A DNA stretch of 64,000 nt from the NCBI GenBank assembly GCA_013112555.1, contig JABFGK010000001.1, positions 186,001-250,000 on the forward strand. The letters run 5' to 3'. The position numbers were made by a program, and so were the translations under genes. The notes below the pieces were generated by a model that had not been told where the DNA came from, did not search any database, and saw nothing but the letters and a program-made list of their open reading frames with translations. This document shows, in pieces, positions 44,766 to 55,589 of this stretch (positions are counted from its first letter, which is position 1; each line of letters starts with the position of its first letter). The stretch is from Planctomycetota bacterium. Lineage in GTDB: Bacteria > Planctomycetota > Phycisphaerae > Phycisphaerales > UBA5793.

Positions 44766-45085
44766 ATCTGCCGACTGGTCAGCCCTCGGCTCCGCCGGGG
44801 GGCGAGGCGCTCTCAACTCGATCGCTCGGGGGCGCGGCACGAGCGCAGCGAACCCACCGGCACCTGCATCCATCCCTCACACCACCCTCCTCCGACCCGC
44901 TCAGTCGGTCGCTGCCTGATTCACCAGTTTCCGCAGTCGGCTTGACCTGCACACCTTGACAACTCTGTCCAGACCAGCCAGCCATCGTCCGAGTAACCCC
45001 GTGACGTCACATGTCCTTGCACTTATTGCCGGCCAATCGGAGACTTTCAGTACTCCCTCCGTGAATCAGTGGCAGGGCGCACGTC
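44766..45085. other. Intergenic region before the PilZ gene
   Basis: 320 GC-rich bases with no gene seen. A weak GCTCG...CGAGC stem lies near 44824-44845. No clear promoter boxes. Confidence 0.35.
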
Positions 45086-46315
45086 ATGAGTCTCTCTTCG
45101 GCACCAACCACAATCCGGGATTGCGACAGGCCGGAGGATGCAGGTCTCCGATGGCTCGAGTGGCGCTCCGCCCAGGGGCTGGTCCGATCGATGCGGTCCA
45201 CCATACTTGGGTCCGATCACAAGCGCATCATCGTCTCCTGCGAGAGCAGCCCCGGCTTCGGCATGGAAACACCGATTACCGTCCGATACCTCGACCCTGT
45301 CTCTCACCGCTTTCTCCATGCAGAGGGCACCGTCGCACGAGTCGTATCGGAGCAGCCGCAATTCGTGTGCGAGATTCAACTGCATTCGGCTTTCGACTAC
45401 GGCGAGCGCCGCGGTGCCTACCGCGTGCACCTTGACGCACAACTGGCCGTCCGCGGATCGATCAACGAGCGAAGTCGACTTCGAGTGGTCGATGTCTCAG
45501 CAACTGGTCTTGGCGTGGTCGGAGACCTTGACGCGGCCGTGAATGATGAAGTCAGTATCACGCTGTCCTATGACGACACAACCGCCCAGGGGAGCGGGGT
45601 CATCCGGCGTTGCGTACCTCTGACCGGGAACACGAGCCGGTATGGGATCGAACTGACAGATTCGGCTCCGGAACTGCAGTTACTTCTGATTGACATCGCG
45701 ATGAACCAGCAACGTCGTGATCTGCAGAAGCGGAATCCAGCGCAGGGCGGCACACGACAACAGACGCGACGTGATGAGGAGCCGACTCCCGCACCGCTGC
45801 CCGGCGAAATGCTGCTAAATCCGAGCGGACTCATCGGCCAGACGTTGCCCGGTTCATTGGTCCTCGAGAACGGCCGGGCGGTCAAGGGCCGTGGCGAGAT
45901 ACTCGAAGCCCAGGACCTGAAGACAATCGATGACCAGGAAATCTACCTGGCCGACGACTGGTTTGATCTGCATACGGACACACTCCCGCAGGGTGCCCCG
46001 GCTGACAAGAAGGCCGATGCACCGGAACGCCGTCGACATGAACGACGCGAATGGCGGGGAAGTGTCCTCGTTGAATACGGCCCGCCGGCCGGGTGCCATA
46101 CGTTCCGCACCAACACCATCGATCTGTCAGCCGGCGGACTTGCCATCGAAAGCCACATCAATCTTGCCCCCGGCGATGGGCTGCGGATTCGCATCAAAGG
46201 AAAGTCAACAACGCACGTGTTGCATGCCGCGGTCGTGTACTGCCGGGCCTGCAGTTTCAAGAGTGGCGCATCCTACCGTGTCGGTGCCAAACTCGTTCGA
46301 GCCACTGACGAGTGA
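45086..46315 (+). CDS. Double PilZ-domain protein
   Basis: 409 residues, soluble. The first PilZ domain (about 110-215) has ERRGAYRVHLDAQLAV with the R-x3-R motif, then DVSATGLGVVG. A linker rich in Gln, Pro and charged residues (about 215-310) follows. The second PilZ domain (about 311-407) has ERRRHERREWRGSVLVEYG and DLSAGGLAIES. Both keep the R-x3-R and D-x-S-x-x-G elements that bind cyclic di-GMP. An N-terminal region (residues 25-105) may be a YcgR-like PilZN domain. It is probably a c-di-GMP-responsive effector. The nearby prepilin-like gene suggests, but does not show, a link to a pilus or secretion system. Confidence 0.88.
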   Translation: MSLSSAPTTIRDCDRPEDAGLRWLEWRSAQGLVRSMRSTILGSDHKRIIVSCESSPGFGMETPITVRYLDPVSHRFLHAEGTVARVVSEQPQFVCEIQLHSAFDYGERRGAYRVHLDAQLAVRGSINERSRLRVVDVSATGLGVVGDLDAAVNDEVSITLSYDDTTAQGSGVIRRCVPLTGNTSRYGIELTDSAPELQLLLIDIAMNQQRRDLQKRNPAQGGTRQQTRRDEEPTPAPLPGEMLLNPSGLIGQTLPGSLVLENGRAVKGRGEILEAQDLKTIDDQEIYLADDWFDLHTDTLPQGAPADKKADAPERRRHERREWRGSVLVEYGPPAGCHTFRTNTIDLSAGGLAIESHINLAPGDGLRIRIKGKSTTHVLHAAVVYCRACSFKSGASYRVGAKLVRATDE

Positions 46316-47344
46316 TCGGTGTGGTGGGCTGCGTATTCGAAGGCACCATCCTGCCTCTCCACTTGCTTGACTGATATGCGAGGAGTACGACGCCGCCGCA
46401 CCGGACGGTGTGGCCGTCTCTTTCACACACAGTGACCAGAATCGCACCCACGCGATCAAAGGCGCAACGATGCGCACCCCCGAGGCAAGCCCACGGATTC
46501 CAATCCGTGGGGTCTCCGCGCTGGATCACACAGAGTGACCAGATGCGCACCCACGCGATCAAAGGCGCAACGATGCGCACCCCCGAGGCAAGCCCACGGA
46601 TTCCAATCCGTGGGGTCTCCGCGTTGGATCACACTGGTGCCCATCTGCCCACTACGGCTCTGCCCACTTCGACTACGACGCCCACCTCACCCCACATCGC
46701 CCCCCTCATCCGTGGCCCAGTGGCCCACTCGGCGCGCAATTTGAACGAAAAGTGTAAAAAGAGACCAAGTGGTGTTGCACAGTGTGCCGAAATGGGGTAG
46801 AGTGTCATACGCGCCCAGGGACGCACGACGCAAGGATGCAGCGTGGGGCCCCGGGCCGGGTTCGGAGCAGAAAGCGCAGCCGGTGGGTGGCACGGATTCG
46901 CCCAAAACCGCTGCAACACTCTGACGACTGAGGTATGTCGTACTTCAGCAATTAAACGAGATCGGCACGCCGAGTCCAATAACTCGACAAAAACCGGCCA
47001 AAGGGCACACGAAATGACTTCGATTGCCCATGCCGCCGGGCCGAGTCTCCACTCCAGGGATGGAGTTTCTGACTGCTGAAGACGTGATTACGCGAGCCAC
47101 TGCGGTGGGTGGAAGTCACCGGACGACTTCCTGCATGGCTACGGACGGCCTTTTTCATAACCGACCACCTGGGGGTGGGGGGTCGGCGACAGATGCCGGT
47201 CCGGCGCGGATTGCTGGGCCGATTGCAACGACGACCGACAGCGGTGTCGCGCGTGCCCAGTACATGTACACGGGCGTGCGGCCAGTGACCGGCCACGGAT
47301 GGTGAGAGAAGACAAGTAGAAGAAGAAGTAGCGAGGCAACGATC
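46316..47344. other. Long intergenic region upstream of mraZ
   Basis: About 1 kb containing the 103-base tandem duplication with two REP palindromes (46424-46634) and then about 700 bases leading to mraZ. GGTGGG-like runs occur at 47104 and 47170-47182. MraZ-type operators are direct repeats of TGGG-like boxes, but the spacing here is not regular enough to claim autoregulation sites. No gene is seen. Confidence 0.4.
46424..46634. repeat. Tandem duplication of a 103-base unit containing a type A REP
   Basis: Two nearly identical units, each with CGCACCCACGCGATCAAAGG, CGCAACGATGCGCACCCCCG and a REP palindrome (46486-46513 and 46589-46616). The units differ at a few positions (CGCGCTGG against CGCGTTGG). 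The duplication carries the REP with its flanks, unlike the paired inverted REPs near the RAYT gene. Confidence 0.9.
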
Positions 47345-47854
47345 GTGCTGTTCTTCGGCGAATTTGAGCACGCTATCGACGCCAAGGGGCGCCTGGCAAT
47401 CCCCTCTGAAATCAGAGGGGCGCTCGATCCCGAGAAGGACGGCCAGTCCATGTACCTGACCCTCGGGGCCAACCGCACCCTGCGGCTGTACACCGAAAAA
47501 CTGTTCGAGAAACTCTCGGACCAACTCGATCAGGACCTCGTTACCGATTCGACGACCGCGAAATTCGATGAACTCCTCTTTCCCATGACGAGGAAAGTCG
47601 ACTTCGATACAGCCGGCCGCGTGCGCATCCCGGAACAGATGCGCAAACGAGCCAACCTCGGGAAAGAGGTCATCCTCATTGGGGTTCGCGATCACCTGCA
47701 GATTCGTGATCGAGCCCAATGGGAAGCGGATTTGGAAGCAAAACTCCAGGAGCAGGAGGAGATCCTGACCGAGTACGCGCGGAGACGGAGAAAGAGCGCA
47801 GCCTCATCATCATCATCATCACAATCAAACGATGCTGATGGCGAGGATGAGTAA
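47345..47854 (+). CDS. mraZ: Transcriptional regulator MraZ
   Basis: 169 residues with two SpoVT/AbrB-type domains: MLFFGEFEHAIDAKGRLAIP (1-20) and KVDFDTAGRVRIPEQMRKRA (about 84-103), plus KEVILIGVRDHLQIRDRAQW. The C-terminus extends past the family's usual 145-150 residues into a Ser run (SSSSSSQS) encoded by a TCA/ATC microsatellite. MraZ normally heads the division and cell wall cluster, regulating it through its own promoter. Here no rsmH, ftsL, ftsI or mur gene follows; the next gene is convergent. Confidence 0.93.
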   Translation: MLFFGEFEHAIDAKGRLAIPSEIRGALDPEKDGQSMYLTLGANRTLRLYTEKLFEKLSDQLDQDLVTDSTTAKFDELLFPMTRKVDFDTAGRVRIPEQMRKRANLGKEVILIGVRDHLQIRDRAQWEADLEAKLQEQEEILTEYARRRRKSAASSSSSSQSNDADGEDE

Positions 47855-48047
47855 TCGGAAAGGTGATCACGCAGGCCGTACTTAAGAGAGCCGATGTGGA
47901 CCGGCGGCAGGTGGTTGGACATATGAACAGCGTGAATATGAAAACGTCTGTCTGATAGACAAACCACTCGGCGACTCAATAACCAGCATGTGAGCAGGGG
48001 GCTGCTGCCTTATGACCGGCAGCTCCCGAGCCTCCTCCTTCCCTCCC

Positions 48048-48089
48048 GCCCGCCCATCCACCCACCAGGATGAGCGGGCTTCTTCATTT
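48048..48089 (+). terminator. Terminator downstream of mraZ
   Basis: GCCCGCCCATCC pairs with GGATGAGCGGGC (one mismatch) around eight bases, followed by TTCTTCATTT. Confidence 0.7.
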
Positions 48090-48155
48090 AACTATTGCCG
48101 CGCGCCGCCGGAGCGTCTCACCCTCCACAACAAGCCGGTTGAGACGATCGAGCCA

Positions 48156-48183
48156 CAAGCCCACGGATTCCCATCCGTGGGGT
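48156..48183 (+). repeat. REP palindrome, type A
   Basis: Stem CCCACGGAT/ATCCGTGGG, loop TCCC, with CAAG before and GGT after, as in the other copies. Confidence 0.9.
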
Positions 48184-48419
48184 CTGCTTGCGCTGCGATG
48201 CCACTTGCAGTGTATTCATTCGGCATTGATGGTGATGACAACGGCGGCCGACCGTATGGCACCGAAAAGGAGCGTACTACTCCACTCACGGATACGGCCG
48301 GTGATGGGTACGACTCTATCATCGGCCCGATTCGGCGTGAGCCGCTGCAGAGAGTCGAACCGTCATCGGAGCGGGATAGCGGATGACATTGTGGCCCACA
48401 ACGGGGCACCTCGGCCCGC

Positions 48420-49445
48420 CTACTCCGACACCGTCCACGTATCTCCCGAGTACAGCAGGTCCTCGATGGTCCCCTCGCCGCCGAACTTCTCGATCGTCGA
48501 GTCGATCTGGAACGTCAACTGGCCTTCATACGTGGGCTTTTGCACATTGCGCAGTACGCCGACCGGCTCCGGGTGCTCCGGGTGCGTCATCTGAGCCAGG
48601 ATCTGCGAGACCGTCAGTTCCTTCTCATTGTGGAACAGCAAATCACTCTCGCTGATGTGCTCCAGACTCACGACCTCCGGCCGCATGCCGTTCATGCGAA
48701 TGCCCTTGTCGCGCGCCTTGCCGAACACCATCGGTTTGCCGTGCTCGACATAGACGGTGTGCTCCGCTGCCTCATCCTTCTCCGTGGCATAGAAGAAGGC
48801 AGCGTGGTTGAACACGTTGCAGTCCTGGTAAATCTCGACAAACGACGTGCCCTTGTGCTGGGCCGCCGCTTTCAACACGGCCGGCATATGGTTCATCCCG
48901 CCGCGATTCACGTCGGTACACCGTGCCACAAAGGTGGCCCCGGCCCCGAGTGCAAACGCGATCGGCTTCATCGGCAACTCGATCGAGCCGAACGGCGAAC
49001 TCTTCGTCTTCTTCCCGCGTTCACTCGTCGGCGAATACTGCCCCTTCGTCAACCCGTAAATCCGGTTGTTGAACAGCAGGATGTTAACATCGACATTTCG
49101 ACGGATGACATGCAGCAAATGGTTCCCGCCGATCGACAGCCCATCGCCGTCGCCTGTCACGATCCACACCTGCAGATCCGGGTTCGTCGACTTGATCCCG
49201 GTCGCCAGCGCCGGCGCCCGGCCGTGGATGCTGTGCAGCCCATAGGTCCCCATGTAATACGGGAACCGGCTTGAACACCCGATCCCCGACACGAACACGT
49301 AGTTCTCCTTCGGGGCGCTCATGTCAGCCAATACTTTGCGCACCGCTGCCAGAATCGCGTAATCCCCGCACCCCGGGCACCAGCGAACTTCCTGCTCTGA
49401 AGCGAAGTCCTTGGGCTTGTATGTCGGTAGCTCGACTGTAGTCAT
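48420..49445 (-). CDS. korB: 2-oxoacid:ferredoxin oxidoreductase subunit beta
   Basis: 341 residues. WCPGCGDYAILAAVRKVLAD (about 22-41) and SGIGCSSRFPYY (about 53) carry Fe-S/thiamine-site cysteines. The thiamine diphosphate motif is GDGDGLSIGGNHLLH (about 97-111) with NVDVNILLFNN. IYGLTKGQYSPTS is typical of the KorB/ForB group. It forms the enzyme with the fused gamma-alpha subunit upstream (122 bases apart) and oxidatively decarboxylates a 2-oxoacid to acyl-CoA while reducing ferredoxin. 2-Oxoglutarate is the usual substrate for this arrangement. The two-subunit type lacking a separate delta ferredoxin fits aerobic bacteria. Confidence 0.94.
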   Translation of the reverse strand: MTTVELPTYKPKDFASEQEVRWCPGCGDYAILAAVRKVLADMSAPKENYVFVSGIGCSSRFPYYMGTYGLHSIHGRAPALATGIKSTNPDLQVWIVTGDGDGLSIGGNHLLHVIRRNVDVNILLFNNRIYGLTKGQYSPTSERGKKTKSSPFGSIELPMKPIAFALGAGATFVARCTDVNRGGMNHMPAVLKAAAQHKGTSFVEIYQDCNVFNHAAFFYATEKDEAAEHTVYVEHGKPMVFGKARDKGIRMNGMRPEVVSLEHISESDLLFHNEKELTVSQILAQMTHPEHPEPVGVLRNVQKPTYEGQLTFQIDSTIEKFGGEGTIEDLLYSGDTWTVSE

Positions 49446-49567
49446 GATTCCGTCAATCCATACTCAAATAAGTTAGCCCGCGGCGCTGCCGTGGGTGCGA
49501 TGCCGTCTCACATCGCATGGCCGATGACTCCGAATGTCGTGACCGTATGGGTACGGTCGTTCAGTGC

Positions 49568-51568
<2,001 letters not shown>

Positions 51569-52019
51569 CGTCGATCTATACCCTTCACAAACGACGAATT
51601 GCCGAACGCCTGGGCGAGCATCGCCCTGGTGCTTCGTTTCATTGATCAGCAGATGGCATCCCCTTGCCGCGCGTCGATCTGCAGGAGACAGTGCCATTGA
51701 TTGAGCCGGCCGAGCAGACTCAGCCGGTAAACTGTATCGACGCAACCCTCACTCTCGAGTGGCTCATTCCCTCACCCGAACACAGTACCCGCCCCTGAAA
51801 GTCGCAAAGGATAGGCGGTGATTCCTTTTTGTCCCGCTGAACCCGTGAACTTATCCCTTTTTTTCGAGCCCCGCATCAGCCGAGATCACATTACTCTACC
51901 GGTTCGTACCCAACCGTCAGAATTCCCAATCTCAAATGGATAGTACACCGGATACGACGGGCACGAATCCCTCTCAATATCGATGTCGGAATCATCAAAT
52001 GCGATTAAACTCCCCCGGA

Positions 52020-53204
52020 TCACCGCACGGCGGCAGGGCGTGCTCCTGAACTCGTCATCATCCCCACAAACTGATCAAACAGGTAGGCCGAGTCGTGCGG
52101 CCCGGGCGATGCTTCCGGGTGATATTGCACCGCAAAGATCGCCTTGCTCCGATGCCGGAAACCGGCCAACGTCCCATCATTCAGATGAATGTGCGTCGCT
52201 TCGCAATCAATCGACTCGAGTGTCGAGGGATCGACTGCAAACCCGTGATTCTGGCTCGTGATCTCGACTCGACCGGTCAACAGATTCCGCACCGGCTGAT
52301 TGCAGCCCCGATGCCCGAACTTCAACTTGAATGTCTCAGCCCCCAATGCCAGGCACAGCAACTGATGTCCGAGACAAATGCCAAACGTTGGGACCTCACC
52401 GGCCACCTCGCGCAACGTCTCCACCGTCCCCGTCACGGCTGCCGGGTCGCCCGGCCCGTTACTCACAAACAACCCATCCGGCTCCTCGGCCCGGATCGCC
52501 TGAGCACTCGAATCGGCCGGCATCACCACCAGCTGACAGCCGCGCACCGTCAGGTGTCGCAGAATCTGCTGCTTGGCGCCGCAGTCCAGCACCACCACCT
52601 TGACCTGCGGTGTACCGGCGGCACTCGATGAGCCGGACCAGTGGCCAAGCCCCTCACTCCACCCACAGGCTTCGCCAACCGTCACCTCGGCTGCCAGGTT
52701 GCGACCGGCCATCGGTGGCGTGGCCCGTGCCAGCCGAACAAGTTCGGCATCCGGCATCGTCTCGCTGTCTGCACTGCTCAGCACCCCGCGCAACACACCG
52801 GCCGTCCGCAGTCGACGGGTCAGCGCGCGCGTGTCAATCCCGGTCAGGCCCAGCACGCCCTGCTCAGCCAACCAGTCGGCCAGTGTGGCGTGCGAGCGGT
52901 AGTTGCTGGCAATCGGCGAGAGTTCCCGCACCACAAAGCCGGCCACCTGCACCGACCCGGATTCGACGTCCTCTCGATTCACCCCGTAGTTGCCGATATG
53001 GGGCGACGTCATCGTCAGAATCTGCCCCCGATACGATGGGTCCGTCAGCGCCTCCTGGTACCCGCTCATCGCTGTATTGAAAACCACCTCGCCGCAGACA
53101 CTCCGGCCATTGCCATCTGCCCCGGTCACCTGCCCGAACCCGGTGCCCTGAAAGACGCTGCCATCCTCCAGTACCAGCCGGCATGTCATCTTCGAATCAC
53201 TCAT
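52020..53204 (-). CDS. carA: Carbamoyl-phosphate synthase small (glutaminase) subunit
   Basis: 394 residues from the ATG at 53204 (MSDSKMTCRLVLEDGSVF); MSTMSDS three codons earlier is an alternative. The N-terminal CPSase_sm_chain domain has VCGEVVFNTAMSGYQEALTD and YGVNREDVESG. The class I glutaminase domain has VSNGPGDPA, the nucleophile in FGICLGHQLLCLALG, and the His/Glu pair in AVQYHPEASPGPHDSAYLFD. It supplies ammonia from glutamine to CarB for arginine and pyrimidine synthesis. carB is not adjacent in the window. Confidence 0.95.
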   Translation of the reverse strand: MSDSKMTCRLVLEDGSVFQGTGFGQVTGADGNGRSVCGEVVFNTAMSGYQEALTDPSYRGQILTMTSPHIGNYGVNREDVESGSVQVAGFVVRELSPIASNYRSHATLADWLAEQGVLGLTGIDTRALTRRLRTAGVLRGVLSSADSETMPDAELVRLARATPPMAGRNLAAEVTVGEACGWSEGLGHWSGSSSAAGTPQVKVVVLDCGAKQQILRHLTVRGCQLVVMPADSSAQAIRAEEPDGLFVSNGPGDPAAVTGTVETLREVAGEVPTFGICLGHQLLCLALGAETFKLKFGHRGCNQPVRNLLTGRVEITSQNHGFAVDPSTLESIDCEATHIHLNDGTLAGFRHRSKAIFAVQYHPEASPGPHDSAYLFDQFVGMMTSSGARPAAVR

Positions 53205-53291
53205 CGTCGACATCATATCCTGCCGCGCACACAAAGCCCCGTCATGTGCAAGTCTTCGAGCCCAAGGCGGGGTACGGGCCCCCTCACGTGC

Positions 53292-54092
53292 TCACGCCCC
53301 GCCCCACAGCACCGCTCGCCCGATCGACGCTGCCACCACCGCTGCCGTCCCGACCCGCAACACATGCGGTGCCACTCGGAGCCGAACCACCGGCTTGCCC
53401 CACGACTCGATCACTGCATCATCCCCCGGGCTCAACCCTCCCTCCGGCCCCACCACCATCACAATCCGATCAGCAGAAAACCCTGCCTGACCCATAATCT
53501 CCCGAGGCTTCGTACCCATCGGGTCAGCCACCACGAACAAAACGTCCGGCCCGGTACCGTACTCGCGTGCCACCCAGGCCCCGAACTCTGACACCGGCAC
53601 CGGTTCCGTGATCTCCATCACCCACGACCGCCCGGATTGCTTGGCCGACTCCACGGCCACCCGCCCCCAACGCTCCTGTTTCCCATCCCGCGGCTTCACA
53701 ATCGTCCGCTCGGTGATCAACGGCACCCACACACCAACCCCCACCTGGCTCAGTTGATCCACCATCACCTCCGGCTTCGTCCCCTTCGGCGGGGGGACGG
53801 CCATCACAATCTCCGGCCGAAGCCGACCCACCTCACGCGCTCGCTGCACCGTCACCGTCATCGCTCGTGAGCCGATGGTCGTCACGATTCCGCGCGCGAC
53901 CAGCCCACGGCCGTCAAAAAGCACCACCGAGTCACCGACCCGTCGGCGCTTGGCTTTGGCAGCATGGCGAAACTCGTCCCCCTCAATCGTCACGCACACG
54001 GGATCAGCATCTTCGTCAGCCGATAACAGTGCCTCGCTCCCGGTCGGCAACACCGCACGCAACGCTTCGATATGGATCCGATGGGTTGACAT
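53292..54092 (-). CDS. rsmE: 16S rRNA m3U1498 methyltransferase (RsmE family)
   Basis: 266 residues from the ATG at 54092 (MSTHRIHIEALRAVLPTG); the upstream extension overlaps the divergent gene's leader. A PUA-like N-terminal region contains EFRHAAKAKRRRVGDSVVLF (about 38). The SPOUT domain has VPPPKGTKPEVMVDQLSQVG, ERTIVKP, ERWGRVAVESAKQSGRSW and the knot sequence IVMVVGPEGGLSPGDDAVIE, then LRVAPHVLRVGTAAVVA. The standard RsmE ending LG-x-RILR-x-ETA is altered here to VAPHVLRVGTA. It methylates U1498 of 16S rRNA. Confidence 0.9.
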   Translation of the reverse strand: MSTHRIHIEALRAVLPTGSEALLSADEDADPVCVTIEGDEFRHAAKAKRRRVGDSVVLFDGRGLVARGIVTTIGSRAMTVTVQRAREVGRLRPEIVMAVPPPKGTKPEVMVDQLSQVGVGVWVPLITERTIVKPRDGKQERWGRVAVESAKQSGRSWVMEITEPVPVSEFGAWVAREYGTGPDVLFVVADPMGTKPREIMGQAGFSADRIVMVVGPEGGLSPGDDAVIESWGKPVVRLRVAPHVLRVGTAAVVAASIGRAVLWGGA

Positions 54093-54222
54093 CGTCGCTG
54101 CCCGTTCCCCTTGCCGAAACCTCTGGAGTCCGTCCGGTACTGAGTCGATCATAGGGACATCAGTGCGCCGGCAGGCGCCCGGTATCGCTGATCCACCTGC
54201 CATTGCTCAGGGACACGGACCC

Positions 54223-55506
54223 ATGACGGATGCGTCCAATAATACTGACTCCGCATCGTCCTTCCTCGACGAAGTGCAGGCCGAAGCCGATCGCGAACTC
54301 ACGCTTGAGGAGCAGGTCGACAAACTGTTGACAGAGGTCGACTCCGTCGTCAACGAAATCGTCGTCTCAATGGGTGATGAGCCGGCATCCCATGCCGAAG
54401 AAGTGGCCTCCGAGATTGCTGCCGTCGCGCAGGATGAACCGGGGGAGCCACAGGAGCCGGATGCTGACAGCCCACCGGAAGCAGCCGCTGCTGCCATTAC
54501 CGATGGGGCACCCGATCAGACCGAATCAGAGCCGCCGCCCCAGACAGCCGAACCGCAGGCTGCAGCACCCACTGATGAGACTCCAATAGCAACTCCTCCC
54601 ACAGGGGAAGCAGCACCGGACACTCCGCCGGATACCGAACCGACACCCGAGCCGGAGACGAAGAAGAAGCGACCGCTGAAGCCCGAAAACGCCGTCTCGC
54701 TGTCCGACATGATCGGCCCAGCCAAGCCTGAAGCCGAAGCCGTTGCCAAGGCCGCTGCATCTGAGACGCCTGACATCGACAATCTCGACTCGACCATTGC
54801 GGCCGAAGCGGAGGCCATCATCAGCGAGGATGAACAGGCCCCGCCGGATGATGCTGCATCGCCCGAGGATGTTGATGAAGAAGATGACGGGCCCCCAATT
54901 GAGCACGCGGTTGCCTACGGCGATGAGTCGATGGTGCCGGACGGGCAGGAAGGTGACGAGGCGACGCCCGCCTCCTCCGCAGCCAAGCCCTCCGACGGCT
55001 TCGAGGGAACGCGCGTCTCACTGGCCCAGCAAAAGGAGTCTGACGGCGTTGTCATCAAGGGCGAGAAGAACATGATCGCAGATGGCACAGTCTCCAAGAC
55101 TGAAACCGGGACCCCGCCGCCGCCGCAGCAGCAGCAAACCGAGCAGCCGCAACAACAGGTCCAACCGCCCGGAGATGAGCCGCAGGCACCTGCACCATCG
55201 GATGACCCGGCAACCACTGAGGCTGAGCAATCCGAATCATCGGCCCCCGACAATCTGTTCAACTCGGCAAAGGCTGAAAGCGCAATCAACGTCGCCCGGG
55301 CCTCCTGGCGGTCCATCCTCCTCGGATGGAAGTCGCTCCCCTTCAAGGGCCTTCCTGCCTCTCTGCTCCTGCGCCTGTTGGCCATGGCAAACAAGCCCTG
55401 GCACGGCTTTGATAAGCAGATGCAAACGGCCCTCATGATCCTCACACTGACGACGGCCACCATGGGAGCCCTCGGTCTCCTCATTGCGCTGGCGCGCATC
55501 ATGTGA
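54223..55506 (+). CDS. Acidic low-complexity protein with C-terminal membrane segment, function unknown
   Basis: 427 residues from the ATG at 54223 (MTDASNNTDSASSFLDEV). Residues 10-60 are helical and acidic (EADRELTLEEQVDKLLTEVD). Residues 60-335 are disordered-looking and rich in Glu, Asp, Pro, Ala and Gln (PPPQQQQTEQPQQQVQPP, about 305-322). Two segments, LSDMIGPAKPEAEAVAKAA and FEGTRVSLAQQKES, look conserved enough to be peptide motifs. The C-terminus has one hydrophobic helix (ALMILTLTTATMGALGLLIA). The layout suggests a tail-anchored protein with a long flexible cytoplasmic arm. Not recognised. The gene starts 130 bases from divergent rsmE. Confidence 0.72.
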   Translation: MTDASNNTDSASSFLDEVQAEADRELTLEEQVDKLLTEVDSVVNEIVVSMGDEPASHAEEVASEIAAVAQDEPGEPQEPDADSPPEAAAAAITDGAPDQTESEPPPQTAEPQAAAPTDETPIATPPTGEAAPDTPPDTEPTPEPETKKKRPLKPENAVSLSDMIGPAKPEAEAVAKAAASETPDIDNLDSTIAAEAEAIISEDEQAPPDDAASPEDVDEEDDGPPIEHAVAYGDESMVPDGQEGDEATPASSAAKPSDGFEGTRVSLAQQKESDGVVIKGEKNMIADGTVSKTETGTPPPPQQQQTEQPQQQVQPPGDEPQAPAPSDDPATTEAEQSESSAPDNLFNSAKAESAINVARASWRSILLGWKSLPFKGLPASLLLRLLAMANKPWHGFDKQMQTALMILTLTTATMGALGLLIALARIM

Positions 55507-55518
55507 CCGCTGCGCAAC

Positions 55519-55563
55519 AAAAAAAGCCGGACTTGCCGTTGTCCTCAACGACAAGTCCGGGTA
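55519..55563 (-). terminator. Terminator for the DUF1080 gene (and possibly the convergent gene)
   Basis: CCGGACTTGCCGTTG pairs with CAACGACAAGTCCGG (one mismatch) around TCCT. On the minus strand the stem is followed by a run of seven T, so it terminates the operon ending at 55590. Confidence 0.88.
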
Positions 55564-55589
55564 TCGACTCAACTCAACGAACAACGTAC

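Larger units (their letters stand above)
47855..48419. other. Intergenic region between convergent mraZ and korB
   Basis: It contains the terminator at 48048-48089 and one REP palindrome at 48156-48183. No gene is seen. The remaining 230 bases to korB have no recognised feature. Confidence 0.4.

Noticed and set aside
46424-46634. Two direct repeats considered as a minimal CRISPR or attachment site
   Set aside because: A 103-base near-identical tandem unit without unique spacers or an integrase.
47100-47190. MraZ operator boxes upstream of mraZ
   Set aside because: GGTGGG-like runs occur but without the regular 10-base spacing of direct repeats.
48340-48420. tRNA-like T-loop (GGTTCGACTC on the minus strand)
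   Set aside because: The flanking bases do not form a T-stem or acceptor stem.
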